From Anoxybacillus pushchinoensis (GTDB lineage Bacteria; Bacillota; Bacilli; Bacillales; Anoxybacillaceae): a stretch of DNA of 64,000 nt. Numbering within the stretch: position 1 is the first letter of the stretch; every line of letters starts with the position of its first letter. The notes below the pieces were generated by a model, which saw only the letters and a program-made list of their open reading frames with translations, had not been told where the DNA came from and ran no database searches. Below, in pieces: positions 23,856-33,934 of the stretch. Position numbers and translations under genes: made by a program. Location of the stretch: assembly GCF_900111795.1 (NCBI RefSeq), contig NZ_FOJQ01000002.1:13296-77295 (forward strand), in the 5' to 3' direction.

Positions 23856-25516
23856 TCATTTTCCTCCTTCACTGCGCAAGGAATCTTTAAGCAAAATTCA
23901 CTTCCTCTACCTAGCTTACTAACTACCTCAATGGTCCCACCGTGTGCTTCTGCAATACCTAAGCTGACCGAGAGACCAAGACCTGTCCCCTTCCCCGGTC
24001 TCTTAGTTGTAAAAAATGGATTAAAAATTTCTTGTAAATGTTGCTCTGCAATTCCTTTTCCATTGTCCCTAACACATAGAACGACCCATTGTTTCTCGTT
24101 CTCGATAAATTGTTTCGTTTCAATCACAATTACCTTTCGATCACTTTCCACTTCTTCCAATGCATCTTTTGCATTGATTAAAAAGTTTAAAATAACTTGT
24201 CCAATTTGCTGAATGTTTGCTTCGATCAAACCCAGCGAACTATCTAGTTTTTTTTGAATCCTAATATTCTGTTTTTGAATTTGATCTCCAATTAACCCTA
24301 AAACTTGCTCAACAGCTTCATTTATAGAACACAATTCAAATACATATTCATCCTGTCTGGAAAACGTCAATAAGTTTTGAATAATGCTTTTGCACCGTTT
24401 CCCACATAAATGGATATCATACAATAATTTATACGAACGGTCATCTTTCTTAATTGATCGTAACAACAATTGTGCATTACCAAGAATTGCAGTTAGTGGA
24501 TTGTTTAGTTCATGTGCAATGCCAGCTGCCATCTCTCCAATAGCAGCAAGTTTCCCAGACTGAATAAGTTGCGCTTCAATTTGTAATTTTTCAGTAATAT
24601 CATTGATGTAAATAATAATCGCATACATTTTTTGTTGTTCGTTCCATACAGGATAAGAATGAAACTCACAAACACGTTGCTGGATATAAAATTGACGATG
24701 GACAGGTTTTTTGGTTTCTATCGTTTCAACAATCGGACTTTCCTTAAAATTTATCGATAGTAACTCACAAATATTTATGTTATATAGATTCATCGAAAAA
24801 AAAGCTTTAGCTGCATCATTATATTTCAAAATATTTCCTTCTAAATCAACAACGAATATCATTTCGGAGACTGCCCGAAACGTTTCCTCCCATTCTTTTT
24901 TACTTGTCAGCACTTCATTGTAAAGGCGAACATTTTCAATACAGACTGCCAATTGATCACCAAACTGTTGAAAAAAAGAGAGATCAGATTCGTCGTACAT
25001 AATCACCTCCTCACTACCAATACTTAGCAAACCAATAACTTGCGCCTTTCTCATAAGCGGGATAAGTAGTATGCTACGAATTCCTAGTGCTTGGTATATC
25101 TTATTTTCAAAAAATGCTTTCTCTTCTTGTACTTGATAGAACATTTTCTCAAGTGATTGCATTACTTTCCAGTAAAGAGAATGCTCTTTTGGCACCACAA
25201 ATCCAACTGGAAAATATAAATCTTGTTCTGGATATACGTTCGTTAATATAAGTTGCTCTTGTTCATATAGCAACAAGCTAATTCGCCCTATAGGGAAAAT
25301 CTCTTTTAGTTTGTCAAACGTATTTTTCAGCATATCATCGATCGACATGTCGATATTAAAGCTCTTTGTAATATCATTGATGATTTCTAACTGCATATTC
25401 TTCTTTTTTAACTCATTTACCATTTTTTTTAATTCGGTATAGTAGCTCTTCTTTGAAGATTGTACCCCTGTTAATAAGTTGATGATTTGTTGCCTATCTC
25501 TCATCGCCTTTACCAT
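23852..25516 (-). CDS. Soluble sensor histidine kinase with GAF and PAS domains
   Basis: The 554-residue protein has a short coiled coil (about 24-50), a GAF-like domain (55-195), a PAS-like domain (205-310), a HisKA helix with phosphoacceptor His335 in IAHELNNP and a C-terminal ATPase domain with DNGKGIAEQHL and GTGLGLSVS motifs. No membrane segment is visible, so it should sense a cytoplasmic signal, plausibly an alcohol, aldehyde or redox state. It is coupled to the response regulator (4-base overlap) and to the iron alcohol dehydrogenase (7-base overlap). The exact start is uncertain; an ATG four codons later is possible. Confidence 0.92.
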   Translation of the reverse strand: MVKAMRDRQQIINLLTGVQSSKKSYYTELKKMVNELKKKNMQLEIINDITKSFNIDMSIDDMLKNTFDKLKEIFPIGRISLLLYEQEQLILTNVYPEQDLYFPVGFVVPKEHSLYWKVMQSLEKMFYQVQEEKAFFENKIYQALGIRSILLIPLMRKAQVIGLLSIGSEEVIMYDESDLSFFQQFGDQLAVCIENVRLYNEVLTSKKEWEETFRAVSEMIFVVDLEGNILKYNDAAKAFFSMNLYNINICELLSINFKESPIVETIETKKPVHRQFYIQQRVCEFHSYPVWNEQQKMYAIIIYINDITEKLQIEAQLIQSGKLAAIGEMAAGIAHELNNPLTAILGNAQLLLRSIKKDDRSYKLLYDIHLCGKRCKSIIQNLLTFSRQDEYVFELCSINEAVEQVLGLIGDQIQKQNIRIQKKLDSSLGLIEANIQQIGQVILNFLINAKDALEEVESDRKVIVIETKQFIENEKQWVVLCVRDNGKGIAEQHLQEIFNPFFTTKRPGKGTGLGLSVSLGIAEAHGGTIEVVSKLGRGSEFCLKIPCAVKEENE

Positions 25517-26658
25517 GCCTTTCTAAATAGTTCCTCAATGTCTTCTATAGTTACATCTCGTGGATTTGTAATCATGCACGTATCGTGAAAAGCGGAAACA
25601 CTCATCCTTTTTAACTGATCTTTCTCAACACCTATATCCGCTAGCCTTTGTGGCGTACCAATATCCATAGTCAGCTGTTTCACGTGCTCAATTGCTTTGT
25701 TTCCAGCCTCCATATTCGACATTCCCCGAATATCAACACCTAGAAAAAGAGCAATATCTGCAAATTTCTTTGGATTTGCTAACAAGTTGTATTCCATCAC
25801 ATGTGGTAACAAAATCGAATTCACTGCTCCGTGAAGGAGATTATATTTTCCTCCTACCGCGTGCGACATTGCATGAACCGCTCCTAAAATTGCATTAGAA
25901 AAAGCTAGACCAGCCTGTAAGCATGCCATTGCCATGTTTATTTTAGCCTCTATGTTCATTTTTGAAGCTACCGAAGGCCGCAAATATTCAGCAACAAGTG
26001 AAATAGCATTTTTAGCATGTACATCCGTCAAAGGTGTTGCTGCCAGACTAACATAAGCTTCAATACCATGGGTTAACACATCTAGACCTGTTGAGGCAGT
26101 TAAATGCGGACTTTTAGTCGACAATGTTTCAGGATCAATGATCGCAATATCAGGAATAAGTGAACGGGAAATGATCGTCATCTTTTTCTCTGCCTCTGTG
26201 TCAACAATTACAGAAAATTGAGAAACCTCAGAGCCTGATCCTGCTGTTGTAGGCACCATTACCTGCGGCGGAAGAGGATAACGAATTTTGTCAACCCCTT
26301 CATAATCATGAATCCGCCCACCGTTAGTAACAAGAATGGCGATTGCTTTTGCTACATCAATGGAACTTCCACCGCCAACCCCGATAACCGCATCACATTC
26401 GTTTTCGAGGTATATACGACACCCCTTCTCCACCTCTTTATCTTTTGGATTAATGGTTATGTCGTGAAATGTTGTATAGCTTAACCCCGCTTGCCGACAA
26501 CTTCTTACAACTACATCTAGCCAACCAGCCTCCATAACTCCTGGGTCACTAACGATAAAGACATTCGTTGCCCCAAGTCGCACACAACTTTCCCCTACCT
26601 GTTGAATGGAAGCGTTACCAAAAATAACTTCAGGCATGACGAATTTATGGATATTCAT
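25510..26658 (-). CDS. Iron-containing alcohol dehydrogenase
   Basis: A group III (metal-dependent) alcohol dehydrogenase of 382 residues. The N-terminal NAD(P)-binding half has GGGSSID (95-101). The metal ligands Asp193, His197, His262 and His276 are all present, the last two in HAMSHAVGGKYNLLHG. Substrate is not readable from the sequence; ethanol, butanol, propanediol or methanol type enzymes share these motifs. It heads a three-gene operon with the kinase and response regulator, the reverse of the usual regulator-target separation. The start follows AAGGAG. Confidence 0.92.
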   Translation of the reverse strand: MNIHKFVMPEVIFGNASIQQVGESCVRLGATNVFIVSDPGVMEAGWLDVVVRSCRQAGLSYTTFHDITINPKDKEVEKGCRIYLENECDAVIGVGGGSSIDVAKAIAILVTNGGRIHDYEGVDKIRYPLPPQVMVPTTAGSGSEVSQFSVIVDTEAEKKMTIISRSLIPDIAIIDPETLSTKSPHLTASTGLDVLTHGIEAYVSLAATPLTDVHAKNAISLVAEYLRPSVASKMNIEAKINMAMACLQAGLAFSNAILGAVHAMSHAVGGKYNLLHGAVNSILLPHVMEYNLLANPKKFADIALFLGVDIRGMSNMEAGNKAIEHVKQLTMDIGTPQRLADIGVEKDQLKRMSVSAFHDTCMITNPRDVTIEDIEELFRKAW

Positions 26659-26691
26659 ACATATTCGCTCCTTAACAACAAATTTAAATTA

Positions 26692-26721
26692 ATTGTATAA
26701 CTTTTTTAAATTTTTTGTCTA
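26692..26721 (-). promoter_or_regulatory. Candidate sigma-A promoter of the iron dehydrogenase-kinase-regulator operon
   Basis: TAGACA (26716-26721) and TACAAT (26692-26697) lie 18 bases apart on the minus strand, 34 bases before the start codon. No sigma-54 motif was seen here, suggesting the sensory operon is expressed independently of its own activator. Confidence 0.5.
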
Positions 26722-26733
26722 TTGTATCGTTTT

Positions 26734-26768
26734 AAAAAGTGCCCTCATTTTTTACGAGAGCACCTTTT
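26734..26768 (-). terminator. Terminator of tdk
   Basis: A stem of about 13 bp with two G-T pairs joins 26734-26746 with 26756-26768 and is followed by T-rich sequence on the minus strand, about 40 bases after the tdk stop. Confidence 0.82.
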
Positions 26769-26810
26769 GTCGTAATTGGATATCTTTCTATATTCCCATG
26801 CAATGAACTA

Positions 26811-27431
26811 TTATTTCATCTTGCTGTTCATCTGGAATTGTTGGGTTTTTATCGGATGATCGGGCACTTCATGATGATGGCGGCAACGTGGCTCGTACGA
26901 TTCGCTCGCACCGATTAAAATGACAGGATCATAATAAGATGCAGGACGTCCGTCAATGAGCCGCTGCGTGCGCGATGCTGGGGAACCGCAGACAGTACAA
27001 ACAGCTTGTAGCTTTGTCACCGATTCAGCGATGGACATTAACGTTGGAACGGGACCGAACGGCTCACCGCGAAAGTCTTGATCCAATCCAGCTACAATGA
27101 CGCGATATCCTTCATCAGCAAGCTGTTGCACGACGTCAATGACATGTTCATCAAAAAATTGCACTTCATCAATTGCCACAACGTCCGTATGCGCAGTAAT
27201 GTGCTTGCGAATGTCTAATGCACATGACACCGGAATAGCAATAACAGACGTTCCGTTATGGGAAACGACTGCTTCTTCGCTATATCGATTATCAATCGCT
27301 GGCTTAAACACTTTCACTTCTTGCTTCGCAAACTGCGCGCGGCGTACGCGGCGAATAAGCTCCTCTGATTTTCCGGAAAACATGCTGCCGCAAATGACTT
27401 CGAGCCAGCCGGATTGCTTCATAACATACAT
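26811..27431 (-). CDS. tdk: Thymidine kinase
   Basis: Tdk phosphorylates thymidine to dTMP in the salvage pathway. The 206-residue type II enzyme has the P-loop GSMFSGKS (about 15-22), the [10 protein letters not shown] segment with the catalytic Glu region, zinc cysteines in CTVCGS and a late RCRHHHEVP, and the lasso region in between. It follows rpmE, as in B. subtilis; there prfA comes next, whereas here the alcohol-oxidation block intervenes. Confidence 0.96.
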   Translation of the reverse strand: MYVMKQSGWLEVICGSMFSGKSEELIRRVRRAQFAKQEVKVFKPAIDNRYSEEAVVSHNGTSVIAIPVSCALDIRKHITAHTDVVAIDEVQFFDEHVIDVVQQLADEGYRVIVAGLDQDFRGEPFGPVPTLMSIAESVTKLQAVCTVCGSPASRTQRLIDGRPASYYDPVILIGASESYEPRCRHHHEVPDHPIKTQQFQMNSKMK

Positions 27432-27462
27432 GAGGGCGTCCCCTTTCTTTCAAGCTTTCACG

Positions 27463-27501
27463 AAAAAAACAGGCAAGTGAAAAATGTTCGCTTGCCTGTT
27501 T
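27463..27501 (-). terminator. Terminator of rpmE
   Basis: ACAGGCAAG (27469-27477) pairs with CTTGCCTGT on the other arm near 27491, with a 13-base loop and a T-run on the minus strand. Confidence 0.88.
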
Positions 27502-27515
27502 TCATGACATACGGA

Positions 27516-27716
27516 TTACTTAAGGCCGTATTTTTTGTTAAATTTATCAACACGTCCTGCAGCAGAAGCGAATTTTTGACGTCCTGTGTAGAATGGATGG
27601 CACGCTGAGCAAATTTCTACGCGCACTTCGTCTTTAACAGAACCGCTCTCAAACTCGTTTCCACACGCACATTTAACCATCACTTTTTTATAGTTTGGAT
27701 GGATTCCTGCTTTCAT
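27516..27716 (-). CDS. rpmE: 50S ribosomal protein L31, zinc-binding form
   Basis: The 66-residue ribosomal protein has the paired cysteines of the zinc-containing (C+) form: Cys16 and Cys18 (CACG), Cys36 and Cys39 (CSAC). It is thus the housekeeping L31 expected when zinc is sufficient. It lies between rho and tdk, has AAGGAGATG-type spacing before its ATG and its own terminator. Confidence 0.98.
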   Translation of the reverse strand: MKAGIHPNYKKVMVKCACGNEFESGSVKDEVRVEICSACHPFYTGRQKFASAAGRVDKFNKKYGLK

Positions 27717-27826
27717 CTCATTTCATCTCCTTCCGCCCTGAATCTTTTCGAAACAGAGTTTATATGCAATGAAAAACACACATGATAAAATTATAACAAC
27801 CGTCCCGATGTTTTGCAACTATCCAT

Positions 27827-29113
27827 TTATAACCGTTTTAAATTTCCATTTGCTTTCCACTCTTCATCTAACATCGCAAAAAACTCTTCATTCGTTTTCG
27901 TTTGCTTTAGTCGGTGAATAAAACGCTCAATAAAGTCTGGCGTATCCGACATCGTCTTGCGAATCGCCCACAATTTTTCTAAATGTTCCTCCGGAATTAA
28001 TAACTCTTCTTTTCGCGTGCCAGAACGACGAATGTCGATGGCAGGGAAAATACGTTTTTCCGCTAGTGATCGGTCGAGATGAAGCTCCATGTTTCCTGTT
28101 CCTTTAAATTCCTCGTAAATGACGTCATCCATGCGCGAACCTGTGTCGACAAGAGCGGTAGCTAAAATCGTTAAACTGCCCCCTTCTTCAATGTTGCGCG
28201 CCGCCCCGAAAAACCGCTTCGGACGGTGGAATGCCGCCGGGTCAATTCCTCCCGAAAGCGTGCGTCCGCTTGGAGGAATGACTAAGTTGTATGCGCGCGC
28301 TAAACGGGTAATACTGTCCATTAAAATGACAACGTCACGTTTATGTTCAACAAGACGCATCGCACGTTCAAGCACAAGTTCCGCCACTTTAATATGATTT
28401 TCTGGCACTTCATCAAACGTTGAGCTCACGACATCAGCCGATACGGAACGTTCAATGTCCGTCACTTCCTCTGGGCGTTCATCAATGAGCAAGACAATCA
28501 GTTCAACATCAGGGTGATTCGTTGTGATGCTGTTGGCGATTTCTTTTAACAACATCGTTTTTCCTGCTTTTGGCGGTGCGACAATTAAGCCGCGCTGACC
28601 GAATCCGATCGGAGCAATCAAGTCGATGAGGCGGGTAGATAGCTTGTCTGGCGTCGTTTCCAGCTTCATTTGACGGCTTGGGTAAAGCGGTGTGAGCGCT
28701 GGGAAATGGACGCGTTCTTTCGCGATTTCTGGGTCTTCACCGTTTACAGCCTCGACGTGCAATAAGCCGAAATATCGTTCGTTTTCTTTTGGCGGCCGCA
28801 CTTTTCCTGAAACTTTATCACCGTTGCGCAAGTCAAAACGACGAATTTGCGATGCGGAAATATAAATATCTTCCGAACTCGGGGAATAGTTAATCGGACG
28901 CAAAAAGCCGAATCCTTCTGATTGAATAATTTCAAGCACGCCTTCCATGAAAAAGAGGCCGTCTTGCTCGGCGCGCGCTTTTAAAATCGCAAAAATTAAT
29001 TCTTTTTTTGTTAGTTTGCTGTAATATGAAATTTTGTATTGGCGAGCTAACTCATATAGCTCTTTAATTGTCATATTTTCTAGTGTTGCAATCGTTAAAT
29101 CTCCTAGCTCCAT
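27827..29113 (-). CDS. rho: Transcription termination factor Rho
   Basis: Rho is the hexameric RNA helicase that ends untranslated transcripts. The 428-residue protein has the N-terminal helical domain (1-50), a cold-shock-like RNA-binding domain ([16 protein letters not shown]), the P-loop [10 protein letters not shown], Walker [16 protein letters not shown] and the Q/R-loop region. The short length without an inserted domain is normal for bacilli. A promoter candidate is at 29206-29235. Confidence 0.98.
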   Translation of the reverse strand: MELGDLTIATLENMTIKELYELARQYKISYYSKLTKKELIFAILKARAEQDGLFFMEGVLEIIQSEGFGFLRPINYSPSSEDIYISASQIRRFDLRNGDKVSGKVRPPKENERYFGLLHVEAVNGEDPEIAKERVHFPALTPLYPSRQMKLETTPDKLSTRLIDLIAPIGFGQRGLIVAPPKAGKTMLLKEIANSITTNHPDVELIVLLIDERPEEVTDIERSVSADVVSSTFDEVPENHIKVAELVLERAMRLVEHKRDVVILMDSITRLARAYNLVIPPSGRTLSGGIDPAAFHRPKRFFGAARNIEEGGSLTILATALVDTGSRMDDVIYEEFKGTGNMELHLDRSLAEKRIFPAIDIRRSGTRKEELLIPEEHLEKLWAIRKTMSDTPDFIERFIHRLKQTKTNEEFFAMLDEEWKANGNLKRL

Positions 29114-29205
29114 ACTTACACCACTCTTTTATTTATTTTGCTGAATTTCTCTTTGGATGGAAACAACGAAGATGAAAAGACGATGAGAAGGGACGTAACA
29201 CGACT

Positions 29206-29235
29206 ATTTTACCCTTTTTTCATATTGTCAATCAA
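29206..29235 (-). promoter_or_regulatory. Candidate sigma-A promoter of rho
   Basis: TTGATT (29230-29235) and TAAAAT (29206-29211) are 18 bases apart on the minus strand. A leader of about 85 bases would precede rho, whose expression is known to be autoregulated in other bacteria. Confidence 0.5.
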
Positions 29236-29237
29236 TA

Positions 29238-29275
29238 GAAAAAGAGCGAGAGCGCAAAAAGTTCGCGCATCTCGC
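29238..29275 (-). terminator. Terminator of the murA-glpX unit
   Basis: GCGAGA and GCGC arms (29246-29254 region with 29264-29275) form a strong GC-rich stem with one bulge, followed by TCTTTTTC on the minus strand, directly after the glpX stop. Confidence 0.8.
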
Positions 29276-29277
29276 GA

Positions 29278-30240
29278 TCACTTCATAACAAGGTTCGGCT
29301 TTTTCTTCAAGCTATGGCGTCCTTCAATGAAACGAACGGTTCCTGACTTCGCCCGCATGACAATTGAATGCGTCTCTCCGTACGCCCCTTTAAATTGAAC
29401 GCCGCGAAGCAACTCCCCGTCAGTAACGCCCGTTGCGGCAAAAATAGCGTCATCTCCTTTGACAAGGTCCTCCATGCGCAACACACGGTTTATATCTAAG
29501 CCCATGCTCTTGCATCGTTCTACTTCAGCATCGTTTTGCGGCAACAGTTTTCCTTGTATTTCTCCACCGAGACATTTGAGCGCAACAGCGGCTAATACCC
29601 CTTCTGGTGCACCGCCTGAACCAAACAAAATGTCTACCCCTGTATGATCGAACGCTGTATTGATCGCCGCCGCAACGTCGCCGTCATTAATAAGCTTAAT
29701 GCGCGCCCCCGCTTCGCGCAACTCGGCAATGATGCGCTCATGGCGCGGACGGTTCAAAACGATCGCTACAACGTCTTCCACATCTTTATTTTTTGCTTTG
29801 GCGACAGCTTTTAAATTATCGATAATGGGAGCATTAATGTCAATCATGCCGACCGCTTCCGGACCAACAGCAATTTTATCCATGTACATATCTGGCGCAT
29901 GAAGCAAGTTACCATGATCCGCCACAGCGACGACCGCTAACGCATTCCAGCCACCAGAGGCGACAATGTTTGTTCCCTCAAGCGGGTCGACTGCGACATC
30001 GACGCGCGGACCGTAACCGTTGCCAAGCTTTTCCCCAATGTATAACATCGGTGCTTCATCCATTTCCCCCTCGCCGATGACAACCGTTCCTTTCATCGGG
30101 ACTGTATCGAATACATCACGCATCGCAGACGTGGCCGCCTCATCCGCTTCATCTTTTTTGCCGCGCCCCATCCAGCGCGCTGCAGCTAGTGCTGCGGCTT
30201 CTGTTACACGGACAAGCTCCATCGATAAACTTCTTTCCAT
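29278..30240 (-). CDS. glpX: Fructose-1,6-bisphosphatase class II (GlpX)
   Basis: GlpX removes the 1-phosphate of fructose 1,6-bisphosphate in gluconeogenesis. The 320-residue protein carries [11 protein letters not shown] and DPLEGTN, the metal-binding motifs of the lithium-sensitive phosphatase fold, and [12 protein letters not shown]. The ATG at 30240 follows AGGGAGAAACG; the frame extends to 30318 into murA and is not preferred. It lies 26 bases after murA, as in B. subtilis. Confidence 0.95.
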   Translation of the reverse strand: MERSLSMELVRVTEAAALAAARWMGRGKKDEADEAATSAMRDVFDTVPMKGTVVIGEGEMDEAPMLYIGEKLGNGYGPRVDVAVDPLEGTNIVASGGWNALAVVAVADHGNLLHAPDMYMDKIAVGPEAVGMIDINAPIIDNLKAVAKAKNKDVEDVVAIVLNRPRHERIIAELREAGARIKLINDGDVAAAINTAFDHTGVDILFGSGGAPEGVLAAVALKCLGGEIQGKLLPQNDAEVERCKSMGLDINRVLRMEDLVKGDDAIFAATGVTDGELLRGVQFKGAYGETHSIVMRAKSGTVRFIEGRHSLKKKPNLVMK

Positions 30241-30266
30241 CGTTTCTCCCTCTCCCCTTTGTTGCA

Positions 30267-31553
30267 TTATGTGTTCTTTAGTTGTTCGATTTCTTGCTCG
30301 GTCATTTGTTCGCGCCAAATCGTCGCTCCAAGATTGGCCAGTTTGTCAACTAAGTTGCTATAGCCGCGATCAATATGCTCCAACCCTGTAATTTCTGTAA
30401 TCCCTTCGGCCATTAATCCCGCGACCACAAGTGCAGCTCCTGCACGCAAATCGGTCGCACGCACTTTCGCTCCTTGCAGTCGGGATGGACCTGTAATGAT
30501 CGCTGAACGCCCTTCGACTTTTACGTTCGCATTCATGCGCCGCAACTCATCGATATGTTTAAATCGGGCGCTATAAATTGTATCTGTCACAATGCTCGTC
30601 CCAGACGCTTTCGTTAATAGTGAAGTGAATGGCTGTTGTAAATCGGTCGGAAAACCGGGGTAAACGAGCGTTTTAATATCGACAGCACGAAGATGTTCTT
30701 TCGTCGCAACAAAAATTTGGTCATCGCTCGTTTCGACAACAACGCCCATTTCACGCATTTTTGCAATGACAGCCTCTAAATGTTGCGGAATGACGTTGTC
30801 AATAATCATTTCTTTCCCCATAGCCGCACCGATAATCATATACGTTCCTGCTTCAATGCGATCCGGAATAATGGAATGGCGGCAACCGTGCAACTGTTCC
30901 ACGCCGTCAATACGAATGACGTCTGTTCCTGCCCCTTTAATGCGCGCACCCATGTTTGTCAATAGTGTCGCAACGTCAATAATTTCTGGCTCTTTTGCCG
31001 CATTTTCAATAATCGTTCTCCCTTTCGCCAAGACGGCAGCTAACATAATGTTAATTGTCGCCCCAACGCTAACGACGTCCAAATAAATGCGCGCCCCGCG
31101 AAGCTCTTCCGCTCGTAAATAAATGGCACCTTGTTCGTTTGTCACTTTCGCCCCAAGCGCTTCAAAGCCCTTGATGTGTTGGTCAATTGGACGCGGCCCT
31201 AAATGGCAACCACCGGGAAGACCGATGACCGCTTTTTTAAACCGTCCAAGCATCGCACCCATCAAGTAATAGGAAGCACGTAATTTTTTTACTTTTCCGT
31301 TCGGCAAAGGCATAGAAACGATATGTGACGGATCGATGACGACTTCGTTTTCATCGAAATGAAAAGCACCGCCAATTTCTTCGATTAATTGTCCGAGCAC
31401 ATGAACGTCTGAAATGTTCGGCAATCCTTCAATGACTACAGGTGAGTTGGCTAAAATAGCGGCTGGAATGAGAGCGACGGCGCTATTTTTCGCCCCGCTA
31501 ATGCGCACGGAACCTTGAAGGAGGTCACCGCCAACGATTTTTAACTTTTCCAT
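30267..31553 (-). CDS. murA2: UDP-N-acetylglucosamine 1-carboxyvinyltransferase (second MurA, MurZ/MurAB type)
   Basis: MurA transfers enolpyruvate from PEP to UDP-GlcNAc, the first committed step of peptidoglycan synthesis. The 428-residue protein has the N-terminal [12 protein letters not shown] with the catalytic Lys22, and the PEP/fosfomycin-reactive Cys116 in [13 protein letters not shown]. Its place between tal and glpX-rho is that of murAB (murZ) in B. subtilis, so a second murA elsewhere (near atp/spoIID in relatives) is likely but outside this window. The start follows GAAGGGAG. Confidence 0.94.
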   Translation of the reverse strand: MEKLKIVGGDLLQGSVRISGAKNSAVALIPAAILANSPVVIEGLPNISDVHVLGQLIEEIGGAFHFDENEVVIDPSHIVSMPLPNGKVKKLRASYYLMGAMLGRFKKAVIGLPGGCHLGPRPIDQHIKGFEALGAKVTNEQGAIYLRAEELRGARIYLDVVSVGATINIMLAAVLAKGRTIIENAAKEPEIIDVATLLTNMGARIKGAGTDVIRIDGVEQLHGCRHSIIPDRIEAGTYMIIGAAMGKEMIIDNVIPQHLEAVIAKMREMGVVVETSDDQIFVATKEHLRAVDIKTLVYPGFPTDLQQPFTSLLTKASGTSIVTDTIYSARFKHIDELRRMNANVKVEGRSAIITGPSRLQGAKVRATDLRAGAALVVAGLMAEGITEITGLEHIDRGYSNLVDKLANLGATIWREQMTEQEIEQLKNT

Positions 31554-31607
31554 ATACGTCTCCCTTCTCGCAAAGCAAGTCATAAAATGCGACGGAAAAC
31601 TGCTTTA

Positions 31608-32255
31608 TTATTTTTGATTTGCTTTGTTCCAGTCTGCTAAAAACTTTTCGATGCCTTGATCTGTCAGTGGATGCTTAAACAGTTGCATCAACACGTTGTA
31701 AGGAACTGTCGCGATGTGCGCTCCTTTTAATGCCGCTTCGGTCACATGTTGTGGATGACGAATGGACGCAGCGATAATCTCTGTGTCGATGTCGTGAATC
31801 GCAAAAATGTTCGCGATCGTTTCAATTAAATCCAAGCCGTTATGCCCGATATCATCGAGGCGTCCTAAAAATGGAGAGACGTACGTTGCACCAGCACGCG
31901 CCGCTAACAATGCTTGATTTGCACTAAAGATGAGCGTGACGTTCGTTTTAATTCCTTTTTCACTAAACACTTTTACTGCTTTTAGTCCCTCTGGTGTCAT
32001 TGGCACTTTAATTGTAATGTTTGGCGCGATTTTCGCTAACTCTTCTCCTTCTGCAATCATTCCTTCTGCATCTGTTGCAATCACCTCAGCGCTAACGGAG
32101 CCAGAAACGAGAGAAGTAATTTCACGAAGACGATCGTGGAACGATACGTTTTCTTTGGCAACAAGGCTCGGATTGGTCGTTACTCCCGCTAAAATGCCAA
32201 GTTCATGGGCGTGGCGAATTTCATCAATGTTCGCTGTATCAATAAAAAATTTCAC
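31608..32255 (-). CDS. tal: Transaldolase, small TalB/fructose-6-phosphate aldolase-like type
   Basis: The 215-residue enzyme of the pentose phosphate pathway has the start [11 protein letters not shown], the Schiff-base lysine in NITIKVPMT and a late [10 protein letters not shown] helix. It belongs to the short decameric class that includes FSA; the transaldolase assignment follows the B. subtilis homologue YwjH. The start is a GTG at 32255 after AGGAGGTTG. It is preceded by the fbaA terminator. Confidence 0.94.
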   Translation of the reverse strand: MKFFIDTANIDEIRHAHELGILAGVTTNPSLVAKENVSFHDRLREITSLVSGSVSAEVIATDAEGMIAEGEELAKIAPNITIKVPMTPEGLKAVKVFSEKGIKTNVTLIFSANQALLAARAGATYVSPFLGRLDDIGHNGLDLIETIANIFAIHDIDTEIIAASIRHPQHVTEAALKGAHIATVPYNVLMQLFKHPLTDQGIEKFLADWNKANQK

Positions 32256-32292
32256 AATTTTCAACCTCCTAAACGCTTTCAAAATGGAATGA

Positions 32293-32332
32293 AACAAAAC
32301 CGCCCGCTTCAGCAAACGCTGAAACGGTGCGG
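32293..32332 (-). terminator. Terminator of fbaA
   Basis: A 14-bp stem with three imperfect pairs (32300-32313 with 32318-32332) and a four-base loop is followed by TTTTGTTT on the minus strand. Confidence 0.82.
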
Positions 32333-32338
32333 CTTGTA

Positions 32339-33199
32339 TTACAATGCTTTGCCGGAAGAACCGAATTCGCGCATTTTGCCAATGACTGTTTCTTTAATCG
32401 CATCGCGGCCAGGGCCAAGAATTTTGCGCGGATCGTACACTTTTTCGTCTTTCGCTAACACTTCGCGCACCACTTTTGTAAACGCCATTTGGTTTTCTGT
32501 ATTGACGTTAATTTTTGATGTACCGAGCGAAATAGCGCGTTGAATTTGTTCTGTCGGGATACCTGTTCCACCATGTAATACGAGCGGTACACCTGTACGA
32601 TCACGAATTTCTTCCATCTCTTTAAATCCTAGTTTTGGCTCTCCTTTATATGGACCATGTACAGAACCGAGCGCTGGTGCTAGACAGTCGATGCCTGTAC
32701 GCTTCACAAGCTCCTCGCACTCATCTGGATTTGCATAAATGATTCCTTCTGCAACGACGTCATCTTCTTGTCCGCCGACTGTTCCGAGCTCAGCTTCAAC
32801 AGAGACGCCGCGCGCATGAGCGTACTCCACCACTTTTGATGTAATTTCAACGTTTTCTTCAAACGGATGATGTGATGCGTCGATCATAACAGATGTAAAT
32901 CCAGCGTCGATCGCTGCTTTACATTTTTCAAAGCTAGAACCGTGGTCAAGGTGAATCGCAACAGGAACAGTAATGTTCATGTCTTCCATTAATCCTTTGA
33001 CCATGTTTACAACCGTTTTAAAGCCGCCCATATAGCGAGCTGCTCCTTCAGACACACCAAGAATGACAGGAGACTTCTCTTCCTCGGCTGCCGCTAAAAT
33101 CGCTTGTGTCCATTCTAAGTTGTTAATGTTGAATTGACCGACCGCATACTTGCCTGCCAATGCTTGTTTAAGCATTTCCGTCATTGAAACTAAAGGCAT
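32339..33199 (-). CDS. fbaA: Fructose-bisphosphate aldolase class II
   Basis: The zinc-dependent aldolase cleaves fructose 1,6-bisphosphate in glycolysis. The 286-residue protein has the zinc/catalytic motif [11 protein letters not shown], the second block [13 protein letters not shown] and the phosphate-binding LVLHGGTGI and KINVNTENQ. It sits between spo0F and tal as in B. subtilis, with its own terminator. The start follows AAGGAGG. Confidence 0.98.
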   Translation of the reverse strand: MPLVSMTEMLKQALAGKYAVGQFNINNLEWTQAILAAAEEEKSPVILGVSEGAARYMGGFKTVVNMVKGLMEDMNITVPVAIHLDHGSSFEKCKAAIDAGFTSVMIDASHHPFEENVEITSKVVEYAHARGVSVEAELGTVGGQEDDVVAEGIIYANPDECEELVKRTGIDCLAPALGSVHGPYKGEPKLGFKEMEEIRDRTGVPLVLHGGTGIPTEQIQRAISLGTSKINVNTENQMAFTKVVREVLAKDEKVYDPRKILGPGRDAIKETVIGKMREFGSSGKAL

Positions 33200-33402
33200 C
33201 GTTAAATCCTCCTTAAATTAGCCATTGTTCACTATCCGAAAGCGCCTTTCACATGTACAATGACCAAAATACGACAATTTTATACAAGACGACCTCGAAT
33301 AGTATGTACATTATAAGAATAACAAACTTTGTTTCCACACATCAACATTATTCACCGAAACGAACGAAACTTTGTGAAAAAAGTTCAAAAAGCTGTCAAT
33401 GG

Positions 33403-33762
33403 TTAACGAATATATTTTTTCACTGCATCACGCATATCATCTATGTCAAAAGGTTTCGCAAAATGTGTCAGCGCACCGAGCTTTTTCGTTTCATGAATCA
33501 TATCTAGTTCGCCGTAGGCTGTCATCACGATGACTTTGACGTTTTCATTCATCTCTTTCATCTTCTTTAAAATTTCAACCCCATCCATGCCCGGGATTTT
33601 CATATCTAACAACACTAAGTCGGGGGAATGTTTCGCAAACAAATCAAGCGCCTGAACACCATTAGCTGCCTGATACGTTTCGTACCCTTCTTTTTGAAAT
33701 ACTTCGTTTAATAAAATACGAATGCCAAATTGGTCGTCCACAATTAAAACCTTCCCCGCCAT
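33403..33762 (-). CDS. spo0F: Sporulation phosphorelay protein Spo0F
   Basis: Spo0F is the stand-alone receiver that takes phosphate from KinA-E and passes it to Spo0B. The 119-residue protein is a single receiver domain with Asp9, Asp10, phosphoacceptor Asp53, the threonine in VIVMTAYGE and the lysine in HFAKPFD. The match to remembered B. subtilis Spo0F is very strong ([24 protein letters not shown]). A possible sigma-H promoter lies upstream at 33825-33850. Confidence 0.98.
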   Translation of the reverse strand: MAGKVLIVDDQFGIRILLNEVFQKEGYETYQAANGVQALDLFAKHSPDLVLLDMKIPGMDGVEILKKMKEMNENVKVIVMTAYGELDMIHETKKLGALTHFAKPFDIDDMRDAVKKYIR

Positions 33763-33824
33763 ATCAACACCTCTATTTTCTCTATTTTCGTATGTAAAGC
33801 TCCTATCTTTATTATCGTATCATT

Positions 33825-33850
33825 ATTTCGAATTTTTTACCATTTATCCT
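33825..33850 (-). promoter_or_regulatory. Candidate sigma-H promoter of spo0F
   Basis: AGGATAA (33844-33850) and GAAAT (33825-33829) on the minus strand are spaced as in sigma-H promoters, with one mismatch in each key element. A TTCGAAA nearby is one mismatch from a Spo0A box complement. B. subtilis spo0F uses a sigma-H promoter under Spo0A control; here it is a suggestion only. Confidence 0.4.
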
Positions 33851-33866
33851 GCTTCATGTTCGGATT

Positions 33867-33895
33867 TTGATCATTTTTTTATTTTTTAATATAAT
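33867..33895 (+). promoter_or_regulatory. Sigma-A promoter of ywjG
   Basis: TTGATC (33867-33872) and a perfect TATAAT (33890-33895) are 17 bases apart, about 40 bases before the ywjG start and divergent from spo0F. Confidence 0.75.
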
Positions 33896-33934
33896 GAACA
33901 CCATAGACAACGTCGCATGGGAAGGGGATTCACC

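Noticed and set aside
19120-26810. Mobile element boundaries (attachment sites, IS ends) around the alcohol-oxidation block
   Set aside because: I compared both edges by eye and saw no direct repeats, integrase, transposase or tRNA; the insertion inference rests on gene order only.
33200-33402. Small RNA or peptide gene between spo0F and fbaA
   Set aside because: The 203-base gap has no terminator-bounded transcript and no open frame with a ribosome binding site; it probably holds the fbaA promoter, which I could not place.
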